A stretch of DNA of 64,000 nt from assembly GCA_027490095.1 (NCBI GenBank), contig JAIXYT010000003.1:42610-106609 (forward strand), read 5' to 3'. This document shows, in pieces, positions 8,550 to 17,520 of this stretch; within the stretch, counting starts at the first letter, position 1; each line of letters starts with the position of its first letter. This DNA is from Sphingomonadales bacterium. GTDB lineage: Bacteria > Pseudomonadota > Alphaproteobacteria > Sphingomonadales > Sphingomonadaceae. Position numbers and translations under genes: made by a program. The notes beneath the pieces are model-generated. The model did no database searches. It saw only the letters and a program-made list of their open reading frames with translations, and was not told the DNA's origin.

Positions 8550-8866
8550 AGCGGAAAACCCCCTGGAGACAGCGCACCGCCCCCTGGAGGGCTGCGCTGG
8601 ATGCGGACGGACGAGAACGACAGTCACGTGAACGAATCACCGGTTCGCTGCACCGCAGCACCGGACGTGGTGCGCAATGGCCATGATTTGTGACACTTAT
8701 GTTACGATGTGGCGGCAGCTTGATTAAGGCTGCCCAAGGTTCGGCGGTAAGCTGGCCGCTGTTGCCAGACAGCAACAGGCGAGCCGGCTCTCGGTTGCCA
8801 TGCCGGCCCCCTGCCAATTCAGACTTCTGCCGTGGATCCCGACCCGGTCGGGCCGCATGGCCCGCA
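8550..8866. other. promoter region of the TonB-receptor gene, no coding capacity seen
   Basis: This gap between the receptor start and the repeat block holds no supported gene. It is GC-rich except for a short AT-rich stretch around 8683-8712, which contains a near-palindrome GTGACACTTATGTTAC (8690-8705, one mismatch between the arms). Lying about 140 bp upstream of the divergently placed start codon, it is a candidate operator or promoter element for the receptor. No clear -35/-10 pair was found on the minus strand. Confidence 0.4.
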
Positions 8867-9019
8867 AGCGCGACCGCGCGCCGCCGCCAATGCGGCGCCC
8901 CGTCCGGAGGCCCTCGGCCGTGAGGACAAGAAACCCCGAACCCGCCAGGGTTCGCGAGCGCGACCGCGCACCGCCGCCGGTGCGGCGCCCCGTCCGGAGG
9001 CCCTCGGCCGTGAGGACAA
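8867..9019 (-). repeat. direct repeat pair, family B (63-bp units, 90-bp period)
   Basis: Two near-identical 63-bp units lie at 8867-8929 and 8957-9019, differing at only a few positions and spaced exactly 90 bp apart. The second ends six bases before tRNA-Val. In minus orientation each unit runs from a CTCACGG box through CTCCGGACGGGGCGCCGC to GGTCGCGCT and contains GC-rich hairpin potential. Related units in the opposite orientation flank the far side of the esterase gene at 10371-10552. Confidence 0.85.
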
Positions 9020-9024
9020 ACAAC

Positions 9025-9099
9025 TGGTGGGCGGTGAGGGTTTCGAACCCCCGACCCTCTCGGTGTAAACGAGATGCTCTACCGCTGAGCTAACCGCCC
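9025..9099 (-). tRNA. tRNA-Val (UAC anticodon)
   Basis: The minus strand folds as a 75-nt tRNA with an encoded CCA. The acceptor stem GGGCGGT pairs with ACCGCCC. The D-arm is GCTCAGCGGTAGAGC. The anticodon arm is TCTCG-TTTACAC-CGAGA with anticodon TAC (UAC), and the T-arm is GGGGGTTCGAAACCCTC. UAC reads valine GUA/GUG codons. The gene is directly upstream of the oppositely oriented esterase gene. Confidence 0.96.
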
Positions 9100-9173
9100 A
9101 CTTGCCTGCGCGTGCCGCCCTGCTACGCCAAACCGCCACAGGATTCCAAACGGCAATTGCCCAGGGGGAACAG

Positions 9174-10364
9174 ATGCCGCTGAACACAGACCGTCTCGCC
9201 CGGATCGAAGGCTTCCTGCAATCGGCCTACATCGAATCGGGGCGTCTCCCCGGAACGCTTCTGCGCGTCCTCCACAGGGGTGAAACGGTGTACCAGAGCC
9301 TGGTGGGCCACGCCGACGTCGCACAGGCGCGTCCGCTCGCCGACGACACCATCTTCCGCATCTATTCCATGACGAAGCCGATCACCTCCATCGCGCTGAT
9401 GATGCTGGTGGAGGAGGGCAAGCTCCAGATCGACGACCCTGTCCACCGCTACATCCCGGCATGGAAGGACCTCAAGGTCTACGAGGGCGGCACGATCAAG
9501 ACCGGCTGGCGAACGCGTGCGCCGGCCCGCCCGATGCTGGTGATTGATCTGCTGCGCCACACCGCGGGCCTGACATATGGCTTCCAGCTCAACACCAATG
9601 TCGACGCGGCCTATCGACATCTGGGCATCGGCGAGATCGATAAGGGCACCATGACGCTCGAGCGCATGATCGAGCTTCTGGGCACCCTCCCCCTCGAATT
9701 CTCGCCGGGCGAGGCCTGGAACTATTCGGTCGCAACCGACGTGCTCGGCTGGCTGGTGCAGGTGGTTTCCGGCCAGCCCTTCGAGGAATTCCTGGCCCAG
9801 CGCATCTTCCGCCCGCTCGGCATGGTCGACACGGGCTTCCATGTCCGCGAGGGCCAGGGCCACCGCCTTGCCACCTGCTACCAGCCGAATCCGAAGGGCG
9901 GAATCACCGTGCAGGACCAGGCGGAAACGTCCAGCTTCCTGAAGCCTCCCGCCTTCATCTCGGGCGGCGGCGGCCTCGTCTCGACGGCTGCCGATTATCT
10001 GAAATTCGCGGAAAGCCTGCGCACCGGAAAGCCCCGTCTCGTCGGCCGCAAGACCCTCGAGTTGATGACGGCGAACCACCTGCCTGACGGCAGGACCCTG
10101 CCGCAGATGTCGCGCTCCGCCTTTTCAGAGGCAGCCTATGACGGCGTCGGCTTCGGCCTCGGTTTCGCGACCACCACGGCCGCCCACAAGACGATGGTTG
10201 CAAGCTCCAACGGCGACTATTTCTGGGGCGGGGCGGCGTCTACCTTCTTCTGGGTGGATCCGGCCGAAGAGCTGACGGTGCTCTTCCTCACGCAGCTGAT
10301 CCCCTCCTCCACCTGGCCGGTGCGGCGCCAGTTGCGGACAATGGTCTACGCGGCGGTCGAGTAG
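9174..10364 (+). CDS. serine hydrolase, beta-lactamase-fold (family VIII esterase type)
   Basis: This 396-residue protein has the class C beta-lactamase/penicillin-binding fold. The SxxK motif is Ser-65/Lys-68 in YSMTKPITS. The second catalytic motif reads YSV in EAWNYSVATDV, where true lactamases carry YxN, which points to an esterase of the EstB type rather than a lactamase. No signal peptide is present, so a cytoplasmic esterase is inferred. The ATG at 9174 is chosen because AGGGGG lies just upstream; a TTG at 9102 in the same frame has no support. The gene stands alone between tRNA-Val and a repeat block. Confidence 0.85.
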   Translation: MPLNTDRLARIEGFLQSAYIESGRLPGTLLRVLHRGETVYQSLVGHADVAQARPLADDTIFRIYSMTKPITSIALMMLVEEGKLQIDDPVHRYIPAWKDLKVYEGGTIKTGWRTRAPARPMLVIDLLRHTAGLTYGFQLNTNVDAAYRHLGIGEIDKGTMTLERMIELLGTLPLEFSPGEAWNYSVATDVLGWLVQVVSGQPFEEFLAQRIFRPLGMVDTGFHVREGQGHRLATCYQPNPKGGITVQDQAETSSFLKPPAFISGGGGLVSTAADYLKFAESLRTGKPRLVGRKTLELMTANHLPDGRTLPQMSRSAFSEAAYDGVGFGLGFATTTAAHKTMVASSNGDYFWGGAASTFFWVDPAEELTVLFLTQLIPSSTWPVRRQLRTMVYAAVE

Positions 10365-10370
10365 CGCTCA

Positions 10371-10552
10371 CAGGCGAAGCCCTCCGCGGGGGCGGGTGTT
10401 CTGATGTCCTCACGCGCGAGGCGCTCCGGACGGGGCGGCGCACTGGCGCCGGCGCGCGGTCGCGCTTGCGGGCCTTGCCCGAAATGGTCGTGCTCACGGG
10501 CGAAGCCCTCCGGACGAGGCGCCGCAGAGCGGCGGCGCGCAATCGCGCCTGA
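10371..10552 (+). repeat. family B repeats, inverted relative to 8867-9019
   Basis: Three degenerate units follow the esterase stop: a partial unit starting near 10371, a full unit around 10406-10475 and another around 10490-10552. The shared core CTCCGGACG recurs at 10424 and 10508, 84 bp apart, against 90 bp in the pair near tRNA-Val. Orientation is opposite to the 8.9-kb pair, so the tRNA and esterase are bracketed by inverted copies. Confidence 0.75.
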
Positions 10553-10562
10553 AAGAAGAGGC

Positions 10563-10850
10563 CTACCTCGGAAACACCTGCCGCCAGGCCGTGACCGCAA
10601 CGCTCGCGAACAGGCCGACCTTCGCATATGGGTCCTCGGCCGCAAACGCGACGGCCGCCTTGCGGTCGGGAAACTCCATCAGCAGCATCGAGCCGATTGG
10701 CGAGCCCTCGTCGTCGAGCAGCGGGCCGGCGACGACCACCTGCGCGATCGCCGACTCTAGATAGGCAAGATGCTCGGGCCGCGTTGCGGCACGCAGATCC
10801 TGCTGCAGGGGCTTGTCGATACAGTGGATGGCAAAGACCGGCACGGACAT
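10563..10850 (-). CDS. YciI-like family protein
   Basis: This is a 95-residue dimeric alpha-beta barrel-type protein of the YciI family, whose members are small, mostly uncharacterised enzymes or ligand binders. Family traits are a short beta strand VPVFAIHCIDKP at the N-terminus, RPEHLAYLES after it (with the conserved His) and a GSMLLMEFPDRKAAVAFAAEDPY stretch split by a turn; the DPY motif near the C-terminus is typical. An in-frame ATG at 10865 would add five residues; the start at 10850 fits the family better, though neither has a strong ribosome-binding site. It converges on the repeat block and is divergent from rpmB. Confidence 0.75.
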   Translation of the reverse strand: MSVPVFAIHCIDKPLQQDLRAATRPEHLAYLESAIAQVVVAGPLLDDEGSPIGSMLLMEFPDRKAAVAFAAEDPYAKVGLFASVAVTAWRQVFPR

Positions 10851-10946
10851 GTTAATGGCATGCACCGGGCCATCGGTCTACCCGCCTGACACTGCCAATT
10901 TGCAGCAATGCGAACGGCCTGATCCACCCGGGCCAGTCGCGCAAGC

Positions 10947-10975
10947 TTGACTGGCAGGCGCCCCACAGCTATGGC
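10947..10975 (+). promoter_or_regulatory. candidate sigma70-type promoter of rpmB
   Basis: TTGACT (10947-10952) and TATGGC (10970-10975) are separated by exactly 17 bp. They lie about 70 bp upstream of the rpmB start, leaving a leader long enough for regulation. The -35 matches five of six consensus bases. Confidence 0.6.
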
Positions 10976-11044
10976 GCGCGCTCGTTTCCGGCCGACCCGA
11001 CAGGTCCGGCCCGACCATCTTATCGGAACCAAGGATCACAAGCT

Positions 11045-11341
11045 ATGTCGCGCGTTTGCGAGCTCACGGGCAAGGGTCGGCAGATTGGCCACAATGTCAG
11101 CCACGCCAACAACAAGACCAAGCGCACCTTCCTGCCCAACCTGCAGAACGTGACGCTGATCTCCGACGCGCTGGGCCGTTCGGTCCGTCTGCGCGTCTCG
11201 ACCCACGGCCTGCGCTCGGTCGAGCATGTCGGCGGCCTCGACAACTGGCTGCTGAAGACCAGCAACGAGGACCTCAGCCTTCGCGCCCGTCGCCTGAAGC
11301 GCGATGTCGCAAAGAAGATCGGCGAAGCGGCAGCCGCCTGA
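11045..11341 (+). CDS. rpmB: 50S ribosomal protein L28
   Basis: This is a 98-residue large-subunit ribosomal protein. The N-terminal [20 protein letters not shown] and the following [13 protein letters not shown] are the L28 signature, and GLDNWLLKT appears in the C-terminal half. The length is normal for alphaproteobacterial L28. Only one of the cysteines of the zinc-binding L28 type is present (Cys-5), so this is the zinc-free form. AAGGAT (11032-11037) is a suitable ribosome-binding site. It is monocistronic with its own promoter. Confidence 0.97.
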   Translation: MSRVCELTGKGRQIGHNVSHANNKTKRTFLPNLQNVTLISDALGRSVRLRVSTHGLRSVEHVGGLDNWLLKTSNEDLSLRARRLKRDVAKKIGEAAAA

Positions 11342-11347
11342 TCCGGC

Positions 11348-12385
11348 TCAGCGGCCGGAGCCATCCTCCGGCAACAGCTCGAACTTCATCAGAAGTGTCC
11401 GCTGCAGCGCGGTGAAATTGTCGTCCGACGCCAGATAGACGAATCGGCGCTCGCCCTCCCTGCGGACGGCGAGCGCTTCCATGTTGTCGACCAGCAACGG
11501 TGCTCGCAGCACCGCCACCTCGCGCGGGCGGACGACAGCCGAGCCACCGGCACCCATCGCCGCTTCCATCAGGATCGCCGAAGCCCCTTCCAGCGGCGTG
11601 AACCGCCGGTGCAGCACCAGCATTCGCGACCCATCCGCCTCCAGCGGGTCCATCGCTGTCGGCTGGTATCCCTGGGGCGCCATCCAGCTGAACCGCGACA
11701 TCACCCCGTCCGGCGCACCTGAAAGCCCCAGCTTGCCGCCCTCGGGGCCCGGCACGTCTTCCAATGTGATCGTCAGCGACAGGCCGACCCCTGCGACGGC
11801 CTCCATCCCCCCATTTTCCGGCCAGTTCGCTGGATCGGGCGGCACCCAGCGCCGATCCGGCGCACTGGCCAGCGAGTCGGGCCTGCACGCCGACACCGCT
11901 GCAAACCGCTCCCCGCGATGGTCCATCTCATAGAAGACCCAGCTGCTCCCATCGGCCATCCGCGCAAGGGCTTCGGCATCCGCCGATCGCTTGCTCAGCG
12001 GCGGCCGCCCGTCCGGTGTCAGCACCGGCGCGATCCAGGCGTTTTCGATCCCTTCCAGTCGGCCATCCCTCTCCCTCGGCTCCAACACGAACCAGGTCCC
12101 CGAATCCGAAATCGCCAGCAACCGGTTGCAGCCAGGCTCCCACAACATCGCCGAAATCCCGCCAAAGCGAGCATCCCGCGCGTCCAGCTGGATCGCGCCC
12201 AAAAACGCCAGCTGCCCCACACGCTCGACCGCGCCCTCGGCACGGCTCAGCGGCAGGGCCCGCGTCTCGATGGCCAGCGGGGCGACCGGCCCGGAGCCAA
12301 GGGCAGGCCCCGCGAAGTACAGCGCCATCAAGGCGCCAGCCCCCACTGCCCCGACCGACGCCGTTCCTTCGACAAACCGCTTCAT
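11348..12385 (-). CDS. phytase-like esterase (esterase-like activity of phytase domain)
   Basis: This 345-residue protein is predicted to be exported or membrane-anchored by its N-terminal hydrophobic segment (residues about 8-30). The rest matches the beta-propeller domain known as esterase-like activity of phytase (PF13449). Typical segments are FGGISAMLW, RLLAISDSGTWFVLE, DAEALARMADGSSWVFYE and GGMEAVAG, blades with conserved acidic and Gly residues. Phosphoesterase activity is known for a few members only, so substrate and reaction are uncertain. It converges with rpmB (6-bp gap) and is divergent from the glycine-zipper gene, sharing a 123-bp promoter region. Confidence 0.8.
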   Translation of the reverse strand: MKRFVEGTASVGAVGAGALMALYFAGPALGSGPVAPLAIETRALPLSRAEGAVERVGQLAFLGAIQLDARDARFGGISAMLWEPGCNRLLAISDSGTWFVLEPRERDGRLEGIENAWIAPVLTPDGRPPLSKRSADAEALARMADGSSWVFYEMDHRGERFAAVSACRPDSLASAPDRRWVPPDPANWPENGGMEAVAGVGLSLTITLEDVPGPEGGKLGLSGAPDGVMSRFSWMAPQGYQPTAMDPLEADGSRMLVLHRRFTPLEGASAILMEAAMGAGGSAVVRPREVAVLRAPLLVDNMEALAVRREGERRFVYLASDDNFTALQRTLLMKFELLPEDGSGR

Positions 12386-12508
12386 GCCCGCTCCTGCCCG
12401 CCCGGAAAGCCGGAAAGACGGCTTTCCGCTGCATGAACATCGACTTCAGCATTGCGCAAGTGGCTCTGGCCGAAGCTGCCCCCATCAACGACGGAAGGAG
12501 CGGACGCG

Positions 12509-13024
12509 ATGAAGACGGGATTTGCACTGGCAGCCGCAACGCTGATGGCCTTCAGCACCTCGGCCCCTGCCCTCGCCGACGACGACGGCTGGCGGAACGA
12601 CAACCGCCGCTGGAACGACGACCGGCGCTGGGATGATCGCCGCCGGGATGATCGCCGCGACGAGGCCCGCGCCTATCGGCAAGGCTATCGCGACGGCTGG
12701 CGCGCCGACAACGGCCGCAACCGTTGGCAAGGCCAGAACTGGCGCCACGCCGACAACAGATGGAACGGCAACGGCTGGAACGGCAACGGCTACCGCGGTG
12801 CGTCGGTCAATGGCGCGGCGCCCTATTGGTGGGGCGCGGACGGCCGGGTCCAGTGCCGCCGCCAGGACGGCACCACCGGCCTCATCGTCGGCGCACTCGC
12901 CGGCGGCACGCTCGGCAATGTGATTGCGCGCGAAGGCGACAAGCGCCTCGGCAGCGTGGTCGGCGGCACGCTCGGTGCGGTTCTCGGCAACGAGCTCGCG
13001 AAGGGCAATGTCCGCTGCCGCTGA
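12509..13024 (+). CDS. glycine-zipper 2TM-type envelope protein with Asp/Arg/Asn/Trp-rich linker
   Basis: This 171-residue protein has a signal peptide (residues 1-23, cleavage at PALA-DD). A very biased middle region follows, rich in Asp, Arg, Asn and Trp with short repeats such as WNGNG and DDRR. It ends in a glycine-zipper 2TM segment (about 125-165, GLIVGALAGGTLGNVI and GSVVGGTLGAVLGNEL). Such zippers insert into or associate with membranes, and RcnB/Rick_17kDa-like proteins share this end. The start has an AAGGAG site eight bases upstream. It is probably a periplasmic or outer-membrane-associated protein; its role is unknown. The stop is 15 bp from the converging rsmB-like gene. Confidence 0.8.
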   Translation: MKTGFALAAATLMAFSTSAPALADDDGWRNDNRRWNDDRRWDDRRRDDRRDEARAYRQGYRDGWRADNGRNRWQGQNWRHADNRWNGNGWNGNGYRGASVNGAAPYWWGADGRVQCRRQDGTTGLIVGALAGGTLGNVIAREGDKRLGSVVGGTLGAVLGNELAKGNVRCR

Positions 13025-13039
13025 ATCAGGAATGCGCGC

Positions 13040-14362
13040 CTAGGCCCTGCGCCAGCGCGCGATGAAGAATCCGTCCGCCCCGCCGGCTTCCCCCCACAGC
13101 GCCGGCAGGGTGCGGACGGTGCCCTCCGAAGTCGGCGCAAGTCCTTCGGGGAGCTCGTCGGGTCCGATCACATCGGGCTCAACCCCCGCGGGAGGAGACA
13201 CCCCCTCTCCTTCCGCGGGCTCGAGCGAACAGACGGCATAGACCAGCCGCCCCCCGGGCGTCAGCCAGCCGGCCGCCCGCGCCAGCAAGTCCCCCTGCAA
13301 GGCCGTCAGCGCGCCCAGCTCCAGCGAGGCTTTCGCGTACAGCAGGTCCGGGTGGCGCCGGAAGGTGCCTGTCGCCGAACAGGGTGCGTCCAGCAGGATC
13401 GCATCGAACGGCGCCTCGGGCGCCCAGCTGCGCGCATCCGCTTCGACCACGGTCGCGTCCAGCCCCGTCCGCGCAAGATTGGCGCGCAGCCGCTTCAGCC
13501 GCCCGCCCGAGATGTCGAGCGCGGTCACCTCCGCCCCGGCCGCCGCCAGCTGCATCGTCTTTCCGCCGGGCGCCGCGCAGAGGTCCAGCACGCGCCTGCC
13601 CGCCACATCCCCCAGCAGCCGCGCCGGCAGGCTCACGGCCATGTCCTGCACCCACCAGGCGCCCTCCTCGAACCCTGGCAGCGCCTCCACAGTCTGCGAT
13701 CCCGCCAGCCGGACATGTCCGGCCATCAGCGACGTGCCGCCCAGTCGTTCCACCCAGTCGGCCGTCTTTGCAGGATCCTTCAGGCACAGGTCGGTCGGCG
13801 GGATCTCTCCCAGCCGCTTGGCGGCAGCTGCCACCTGTGCCGCACCCCAGCTTGCACCCCAGCGCACGGGCCATGGGTCGGGCAGATCGGGGGGCGGCAG
13901 AACCGCCTGCTCGCGGAACAGGGTCGACAGCACGCCGTGCACCAGCCGCCGCGGCCCGCCCTCCAGCATAGGCAGCGCCGTCGCGATCGCGGCATGCGGC
14001 GGCGTGTCGAGCAGCAGCCGTCCGGCCAGCGCTACCCGCAGCACATTGCGTGCGCGGGCGTCCGGCGGAAGCGCCTGCCGGCAGGCGCTGTCGATCAGCC
14101 GGTCGAGCCCGGTCAGATTCCTCAGCGTGCCCCCCACAAGCGCACGCGCAAGCCCGCGGTCGCTCGGGGCAAGGCCGGCAAGTGCCCCGTCCAGCTGCAT
14201 GTCCAGCGGCCGGCCGAGCGCCGTCACCCCATGCACCAGGCGCACGGCGGCTGCCCGTGCGGCAAGCCCGGCGACTTCGGCGCCCTCGCGCCCCGACCTT
14301 GCTGACGCGATTGCCTCAGCCCCAGGGATTGCGGCGGCGGGTCTGGCCCAGGCCCAGCGCAC
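13040..14362 (-). CDS. rsmB: RsmB-type 16S rRNA (cytosine-C5) methyltransferase
   Basis: This protein of about 440 residues methylates a cytosine in 16S rRNA (C967 in E. coli) with S-adenosylmethionine. An N-terminal NusB-like helical domain ([20 protein letters not shown], then [15 protein letters not shown]) precedes the Rossmann methyltransferase domain. SAM motif I is [12 protein letters not shown]. The two catalytic cysteines are in [10 protein letters not shown] and YAVCSLEP. The start is uncertain: homology begins near 14280 without an ATG. A GTG at 14362 overlapping htpX by 47 bp is given here; a GTG at 14245 is the alternative. Overlap with htpX suggests a shared transcript. Confidence 0.85.
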   Translation of the reverse strand: MRWAWARPAAAIPGAEAIASARSGREGAEVAGLAARAAAVRLVHGVTALGRPLDMQLDGALAGLAPSDRGLARALVGGTLRNLTGLDRLIDSACRQALPPDARARNVLRVALAGRLLLDTPPHAAIATALPMLEGGPRRLVHGVLSTLFREQAVLPPPDLPDPWPVRWGASWGAAQVAAAAKRLGEIPPTDLCLKDPAKTADWVERLGGTSLMAGHVRLAGSQTVEALPGFEEGAWWVQDMAVSLPARLLGDVAGRRVLDLCAAPGGKTMQLAAAGAEVTALDISGGRLKRLRANLARTGLDATVVEADARSWAPEAPFDAILLDAPCSATGTFRRHPDLLYAKASLELGALTALQGDLLARAAGWLTPGGRLVYAVCSLEPAEGEGVSPPAGVEPDVIGPDELPEGLAPTSEGTVRTLPALWGEAGGADGFFIARWRRA

Positions 14363-15266
14363 TCGGCCGCCGCTCGGCGCCCACCTCGCGAACCGGCCAG
14401 GGGTCGGCGCCGACCGCACTGTCGTCGGGCAGGCTGCTGCCGGCCATCGCCTCCAGCGCGGCAATGCGGTTCTCGGCGGCCGGGTGGGTGCTGAACAGGC
14501 CGTCGCGCACCCCACCCAGCCCGGGCCCCACGATGTAGAGCGAGGCGGCAGCCGGGTTGGCCTGCGCCACAGGGTTCGGGATCCGCTGCGCCGCGCCCTG
14601 CAGCTTCGCCAGCGCCGAGGCGAGCTTCAGCGGATGGCCGCTGATCTCGGCACCCCGCGCATCGGCCCCATATTCGCGCGTCCGGCTGATCGCCATCTGC
14701 ACCAGGCTCGCCGCCAGCGGCGCCACGATCACCGCAATCAGCGCCACGAAGGCGTTCGACTGGCCGTTCTCGCGGTTGCCGCCGAAGAAGAAGGCGAAAT
14801 TGCCCAGCATGGAAATCGCGCCGGCAAGCGTTGCGGTCACCGTCATCACCAGCGTGTCGCGGTTCTGCACATGGGCCAGTTCATGCGCCATCACGGCGGC
14901 GATCTCGTCGCGGTCCAGCATGCGCATCAGGCCCGTGGTCGCAGCGACCGCTGCATTTTCCGGGTTGCGGCCGGTCGCAAAGGCGTTCGGCTGCTCCTGC
15001 TCCACGATATAGACCCTGGGCATCGGCAGCCCCGCGCGGTCGGCAAGCGGCGCCACGATCGCATGCAGCGGATGGTCCGGGCCCACCTCCTGCGCGCGGT
15101 GCATCTTCAGCACCATCTTGTCGCTGTTCCAGTAGGCAAAGACGTTCATTGCCGCCGCCATAACAAAGGCGATCGTCGCGCCCGAGCGCCCGCCGATCAG
15201 GAAGCCCACGCCCATGAACAGGGCGACCATGGCGGCCATCAGCATGAAGGTGCGGATCTGGTTCAT
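14316..15266 (-). CDS. htpX: membrane zinc metalloprotease HtpX
   Basis: This is a 316-residue M48-family protease that degrades damaged or misfolded inner-membrane proteins. Two N-terminal membrane segments (residues about 5-25 and 30-48) are followed by the zinc motif HELAH near residue 127. Two more hydrophobic segments (about 145-195) come before the third zinc ligand in [11 protein letters not shown], and a [12 protein letters not shown] segment lies near the end. The length is close to the family's. The first methionine of MNQIRTFML (15266) is preferred to the ATG nine bases upstream. In enterobacteria the gene is under envelope-stress control; nothing of the kind is visible here. Confidence 0.93.
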   Translation of the reverse strand: MNQIRTFMLMAAMVALFMGVGFLIGGRSGATIAFVMAAAMNVFAYWNSDKMVLKMHRAQEVGPDHPLHAIVAPLADRAGLPMPRVYIVEQEQPNAFATGRNPENAAVAATTGLMRMLDRDEIAAVMAHELAHVQNRDTLVMTVTATLAGAISMLGNFAFFFGGNRENGQSNAFVALIAVIVAPLAASLVQMAISRTREYGADARGAEISGHPLKLASALAKLQGAAQRIPNPVAQANPAAASLYIVGPGLGGVRDGLFSTHPAAENRIAALEAMAGSSLPDDSAVGADPWPVREVGAERRPSALGLGQTRRRNPWG

Positions 15267-15297
15267 GGCTCCCAAGATGGAGCAGTCCAGCGGGAAA

Positions 15298-16134
15298 TCA
15301 ATTCCCCCTCGCCCCCAGAAACAACCCGATCCGCTTCATGTAGCTCTCCGGGAACAGCCGGACCATCCAGTCGATGAAGCGCGCGTCGGGCCCCACCAGC
15401 ACCCGGTGCCGGCGTTTCTCCATGCCGGTCAGTATGATCTCGGCCGCCTGCTCGGGGGTCGTGCGCACCGCCTTCTCGAACTCGGCAGCACTGTCGATGT
15501 CCGCCGGCGTGCCGGGCAGATGCGCGATCACCTTGGAATTGCGCGCCACATTGGTTCCCACCCCGCCCGGATGCACCCGGATCACGCAGACATCGGGGTC
15601 CGTCACGGCAAGCTCGATGTGCAGCGCCTCGGTCAGCCCGCGCACTGCGAACTTGGAGGCGTTGTAGGCGCTCTGGGTCGGATAGCCCATCATCCCGAAC
15701 ACGCTGGAAATATTGACGATCCACCCGCTCCCCAGCGTGGCTGCGCGCGCCTTCACATGGGGCAGCGCCAGCCGGCAGCCTTCCACCACGGCGTCGAAGT
15801 TCACCGCCATCACCCGGTCGAAATCGGCCTTGGGGCAATCGGCAAAGGGCGCCACCACCGACAGCCCGGCGTTGTTGATGATCCCGTCCAGCCCGCCGAA
15901 CTCGGCGACAGCGCCGTCGATCCATCCCTTCAGCGCTGCAGAGTCCGTCACGTCGAAGGCCGTGTGCGAGTGCGGATAGTTGCCCAACAGCCGCGCCGTC
16001 TCTGCAAGGCCGGCCGCATCCTTGTCGGCCATCACCAAGCTGGCCCCGCGCCTTGCGAGCCCCAGCGCAAGCGCCCGGCCGATCCCGCTGCCGGCGCCCG
16101 TCACGGCGATCACCCTGCCCTTCAGCTCCGGCAT
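15298..16134 (-). CDS. short-chain dehydrogenase/reductase (SDR)
   Basis: This 278-residue NAD(P)-dependent oxidoreductase is of the classical SDR type. The cofactor motif TGAGSGIG is at residues 13-20, NNAG follows near 90, the catalytic Ser lies in ISSVFG, and the Tyr/Lys pair is in YNASK. The C-terminal part has [16 protein letters not shown], the usual PG motif after the catalytic residues, and a hydrophobic tail [21 protein letters not shown] that resembles SDRs acting on lipids. The ATG at 16134 is chosen because the fold begins right after it. The substrate is not predictable. It is divergent from the SdhAF4 gene, 52 bp away. Confidence 0.9.
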   Translation of the reverse strand: MPELKGRVIAVTGAGSGIGRALALGLARRGASLVMADKDAAGLAETARLLGNYPHSHTAFDVTDSAALKGWIDGAVAEFGGLDGIINNAGLSVVAPFADCPKADFDRVMAVNFDAVVEGCRLALPHVKARAATLGSGWIVNISSVFGMMGYPTQSAYNASKFAVRGLTEALHIELAVTDPDVCVIRVHPGGVGTNVARNSKVIAHLPGTPADIDSAAEFEKAVRTTPEQAAEIILTGMEKRRHRVLVGPDARFIDWMVRLFPESYMKRIGLFLGARGN

Positions 16135-16186
16135 GCGCGCTTTCTCCCCCTCTCGTCCGGCTGTGCCATATGCTACAGGCGCGCCC

Positions 16187-16339
16187 ATGGCCGAAAAAGC
16201 GAACCCCGAAAAGCAACAGGCAAAGGCCCCCAGGCCCAAGCCACAGCCCAAACCCGCACCCGAAATCGGCGGCCGCGAAGGCCCCGAACCCACCCGCTAC
16301 GGCGACTGGGAAGTCAAAGGCATCTGCAGCGACTTCTAG
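16187..16339 (+). CDS. SdhAF4-type succinate dehydrogenase assembly factor (DUF1674)
   Basis: This very short protein (50 residues) carries the complete DUF1674 signature at its C-terminus: GPEPTRYGDWEVKGICSDF. In mitochondria (Sdh8/SdhAF4) and in some alphaproteobacteria this family protects and helps flavinylate or assemble the SdhA subunit. The N-terminal half is a Lys/Pro-rich disordered leader, as in relatives. A TATGCT hexamer at about 16169-16174 could be its -10 box. The stop overlaps the converging aminotransferase gene by four bases. The assignment rests on the motif and length. Confidence 0.82.
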   Translation: MAEKANPEKQQAKAPRPKPQPKPAPEIGGREGPEPTRYGDWEVKGICSDF

Positions 16340-17520
16340 GCCAGCGCAGACCGCGCCTTCGCCAGCCGCCCGAGCGCTGCGTCGATGGTAGCCGGCGCCT
16401 TCGCATGGCAGAAGCGCACCACGTTGGTCGGAACGCCCTCGCCCTCGAAGAAGGCGCTGACGGGAATGCCGGCCACGCCATGGTCGTCCACGATCCGCGT
16501 GCAGAAGGCGACATCGTCAAGCGCGATCCCCGAGGCCGCCAGGTCGACACTCAGGAACCAGGTCGCCTCCGAGGGCAGAACGGCATAGCCCGCCGCAGCC
16601 AGGCCATCGGCCAGGCGCGCCCTGCCCGCCGCAACCTCGGCCCGCATGCCCGCCAGCCAGCTGCGCTCGGTCTCCAGCCCTTGTGCGACCGCCTGCTGCA
16701 ACGCAGGCGCCGTGGTGAAGGTGAGGAACTGGTGGGTCGCGGCAACCCGCGCCGCCAGCCCGGCCGGCGCACAGGCCCAGCCCACCTTCCAGCCGGTCAC
16801 CTGAAAGATCTTGCCCGCCGATCCGATCTTCACGACCCGTCCGGCCAGCAATGGGTCCGCCGCAAGGCTCACATGGGCGCGCGCCTCGGGCCGCACCTCC
16901 TCCCAAACCTCGTCCGCCACGATCAGCAAGTCATGCGCCAGCGCGACATCCCGGATCGCGGCCCGCTCGTCGGCGTCCAGCATCCGCCCCGTGGGGTTCA
17001 CCGGATCGTTCACCAGGATCAGCCTTGTGGCAGGGGTCACGGCCGCCTCCAGTTGCGCCCGGTCGATCCGCCAGCCGGGAGGCTTCAGCCGCACGAACTG
17101 CGCCACGCCCCCGGCCCGCCGCACCAGCGGCGCATAGGCGTCATAGGCCGGCTCGATCACGATCACCCCGTCACCGGGCCGCACCAGCGCAAGAATCGAG
17201 GCCGCAAGCGCCTCGGTCGCGCCGCTCGTCACCACGATGTCGGTTGCCGGGTCGAAGGCCAGCCCCTGCGTCGCGGCATATTGCCCGGCGACCGCCGCCA
17301 GCAGCGCGTCGGTCCCCCGCATCCGGGGATAGTGATGCGGCCCCTCCAGGATCGCGCGCGCTGCGGCGGCGCGCACGCTTTCAGGCCCCGCCCCATCCGG
17401 AAAGCCTTGCCCCAGGTTGATCGCGCCGGCCGCTGCCGCGCGCGCCGACATGAATTCGAAGATGGTCGTCTTCACCGGGATCGGCCCGGCCGCCTGCCCG
17501 CCTGCTTCGGGTGCGCTCAT
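16336..17520 (-). CDS. PLP-dependent class I/II aminotransferase
   Basis: This is a 394-residue fold-type I aminotransferase. Features include INLGQGFPDG near residue 34, TSGATEAL near 97, VNDPVNPTGRML (variant of the NPHNPTG motif) near 175, ADEVWEE (Asp contacting pyridine N) and KIGSAGKIFQVTGWKVGW, where the Lys after SAG forms the Schiff base. Overall it resembles the kynurenine/methionine aminotransferase (YbdL) group more than aspartate aminotransferase, so transamination of methionine or aromatic amino acids is likely but not proven. It is the last gene of a three-gene overlapping minus-strand unit (bc1 chaperone, DUF177, aminotransferase; ATGA overlap at 17517-17520). Confidence 0.88.
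   Translation of the reverse strand: MSAPEAGGQAAGPIPVKTTIFEFMSARAAAAGAINLGQGFPDGAGPESVRAAAARAILEGPHHYPRMRGTDALLAAVAGQYAATQGLAFDPATDIVVTSGATEALAASILALVRPGDGVIVIEPAYDAYAPLVRRAGGVAQFVRLKPPGWRIDRAQLEAAVTPATRLILVNDPVNPTGRMLDADERAAIRDVALAHDLLIVADEVWEEVRPEARAHVSLAADPLLAGRVVKIGSAGKIFQVTGWKVGWACAPAGLAARVAATHQFLTFTTAPALQQAVAQGLETERSWLAGMRAEVAAGRARLADGLAAAGYAVLPSEATWFLSVDLAASGIALDDVAFCTRIVDDHGVAGIPVSAFFEGEGVPTNVVRFCHAKAPATIDAALGRLAKARSALA

Noticed and set aside
8867..9019. Possible CRISPR array
   Set aside because: Only two units, each 63 bp long with one 27-bp gap, GC-rich and related to dispersed copies; no cas genes in the window.
8724..9023. A minus-strand frame encoding an internally repeated peptide near tRNA-Val
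   Set aside because: The repeat in the peptide simply mirrors the family B DNA repeats, and there is no ribosome-binding site.
9174..10364. Antibiotic-degrading class C beta-lactamase
   Set aside because: No signal peptide and the YxN motif is YSV, both pointing to an esterase.
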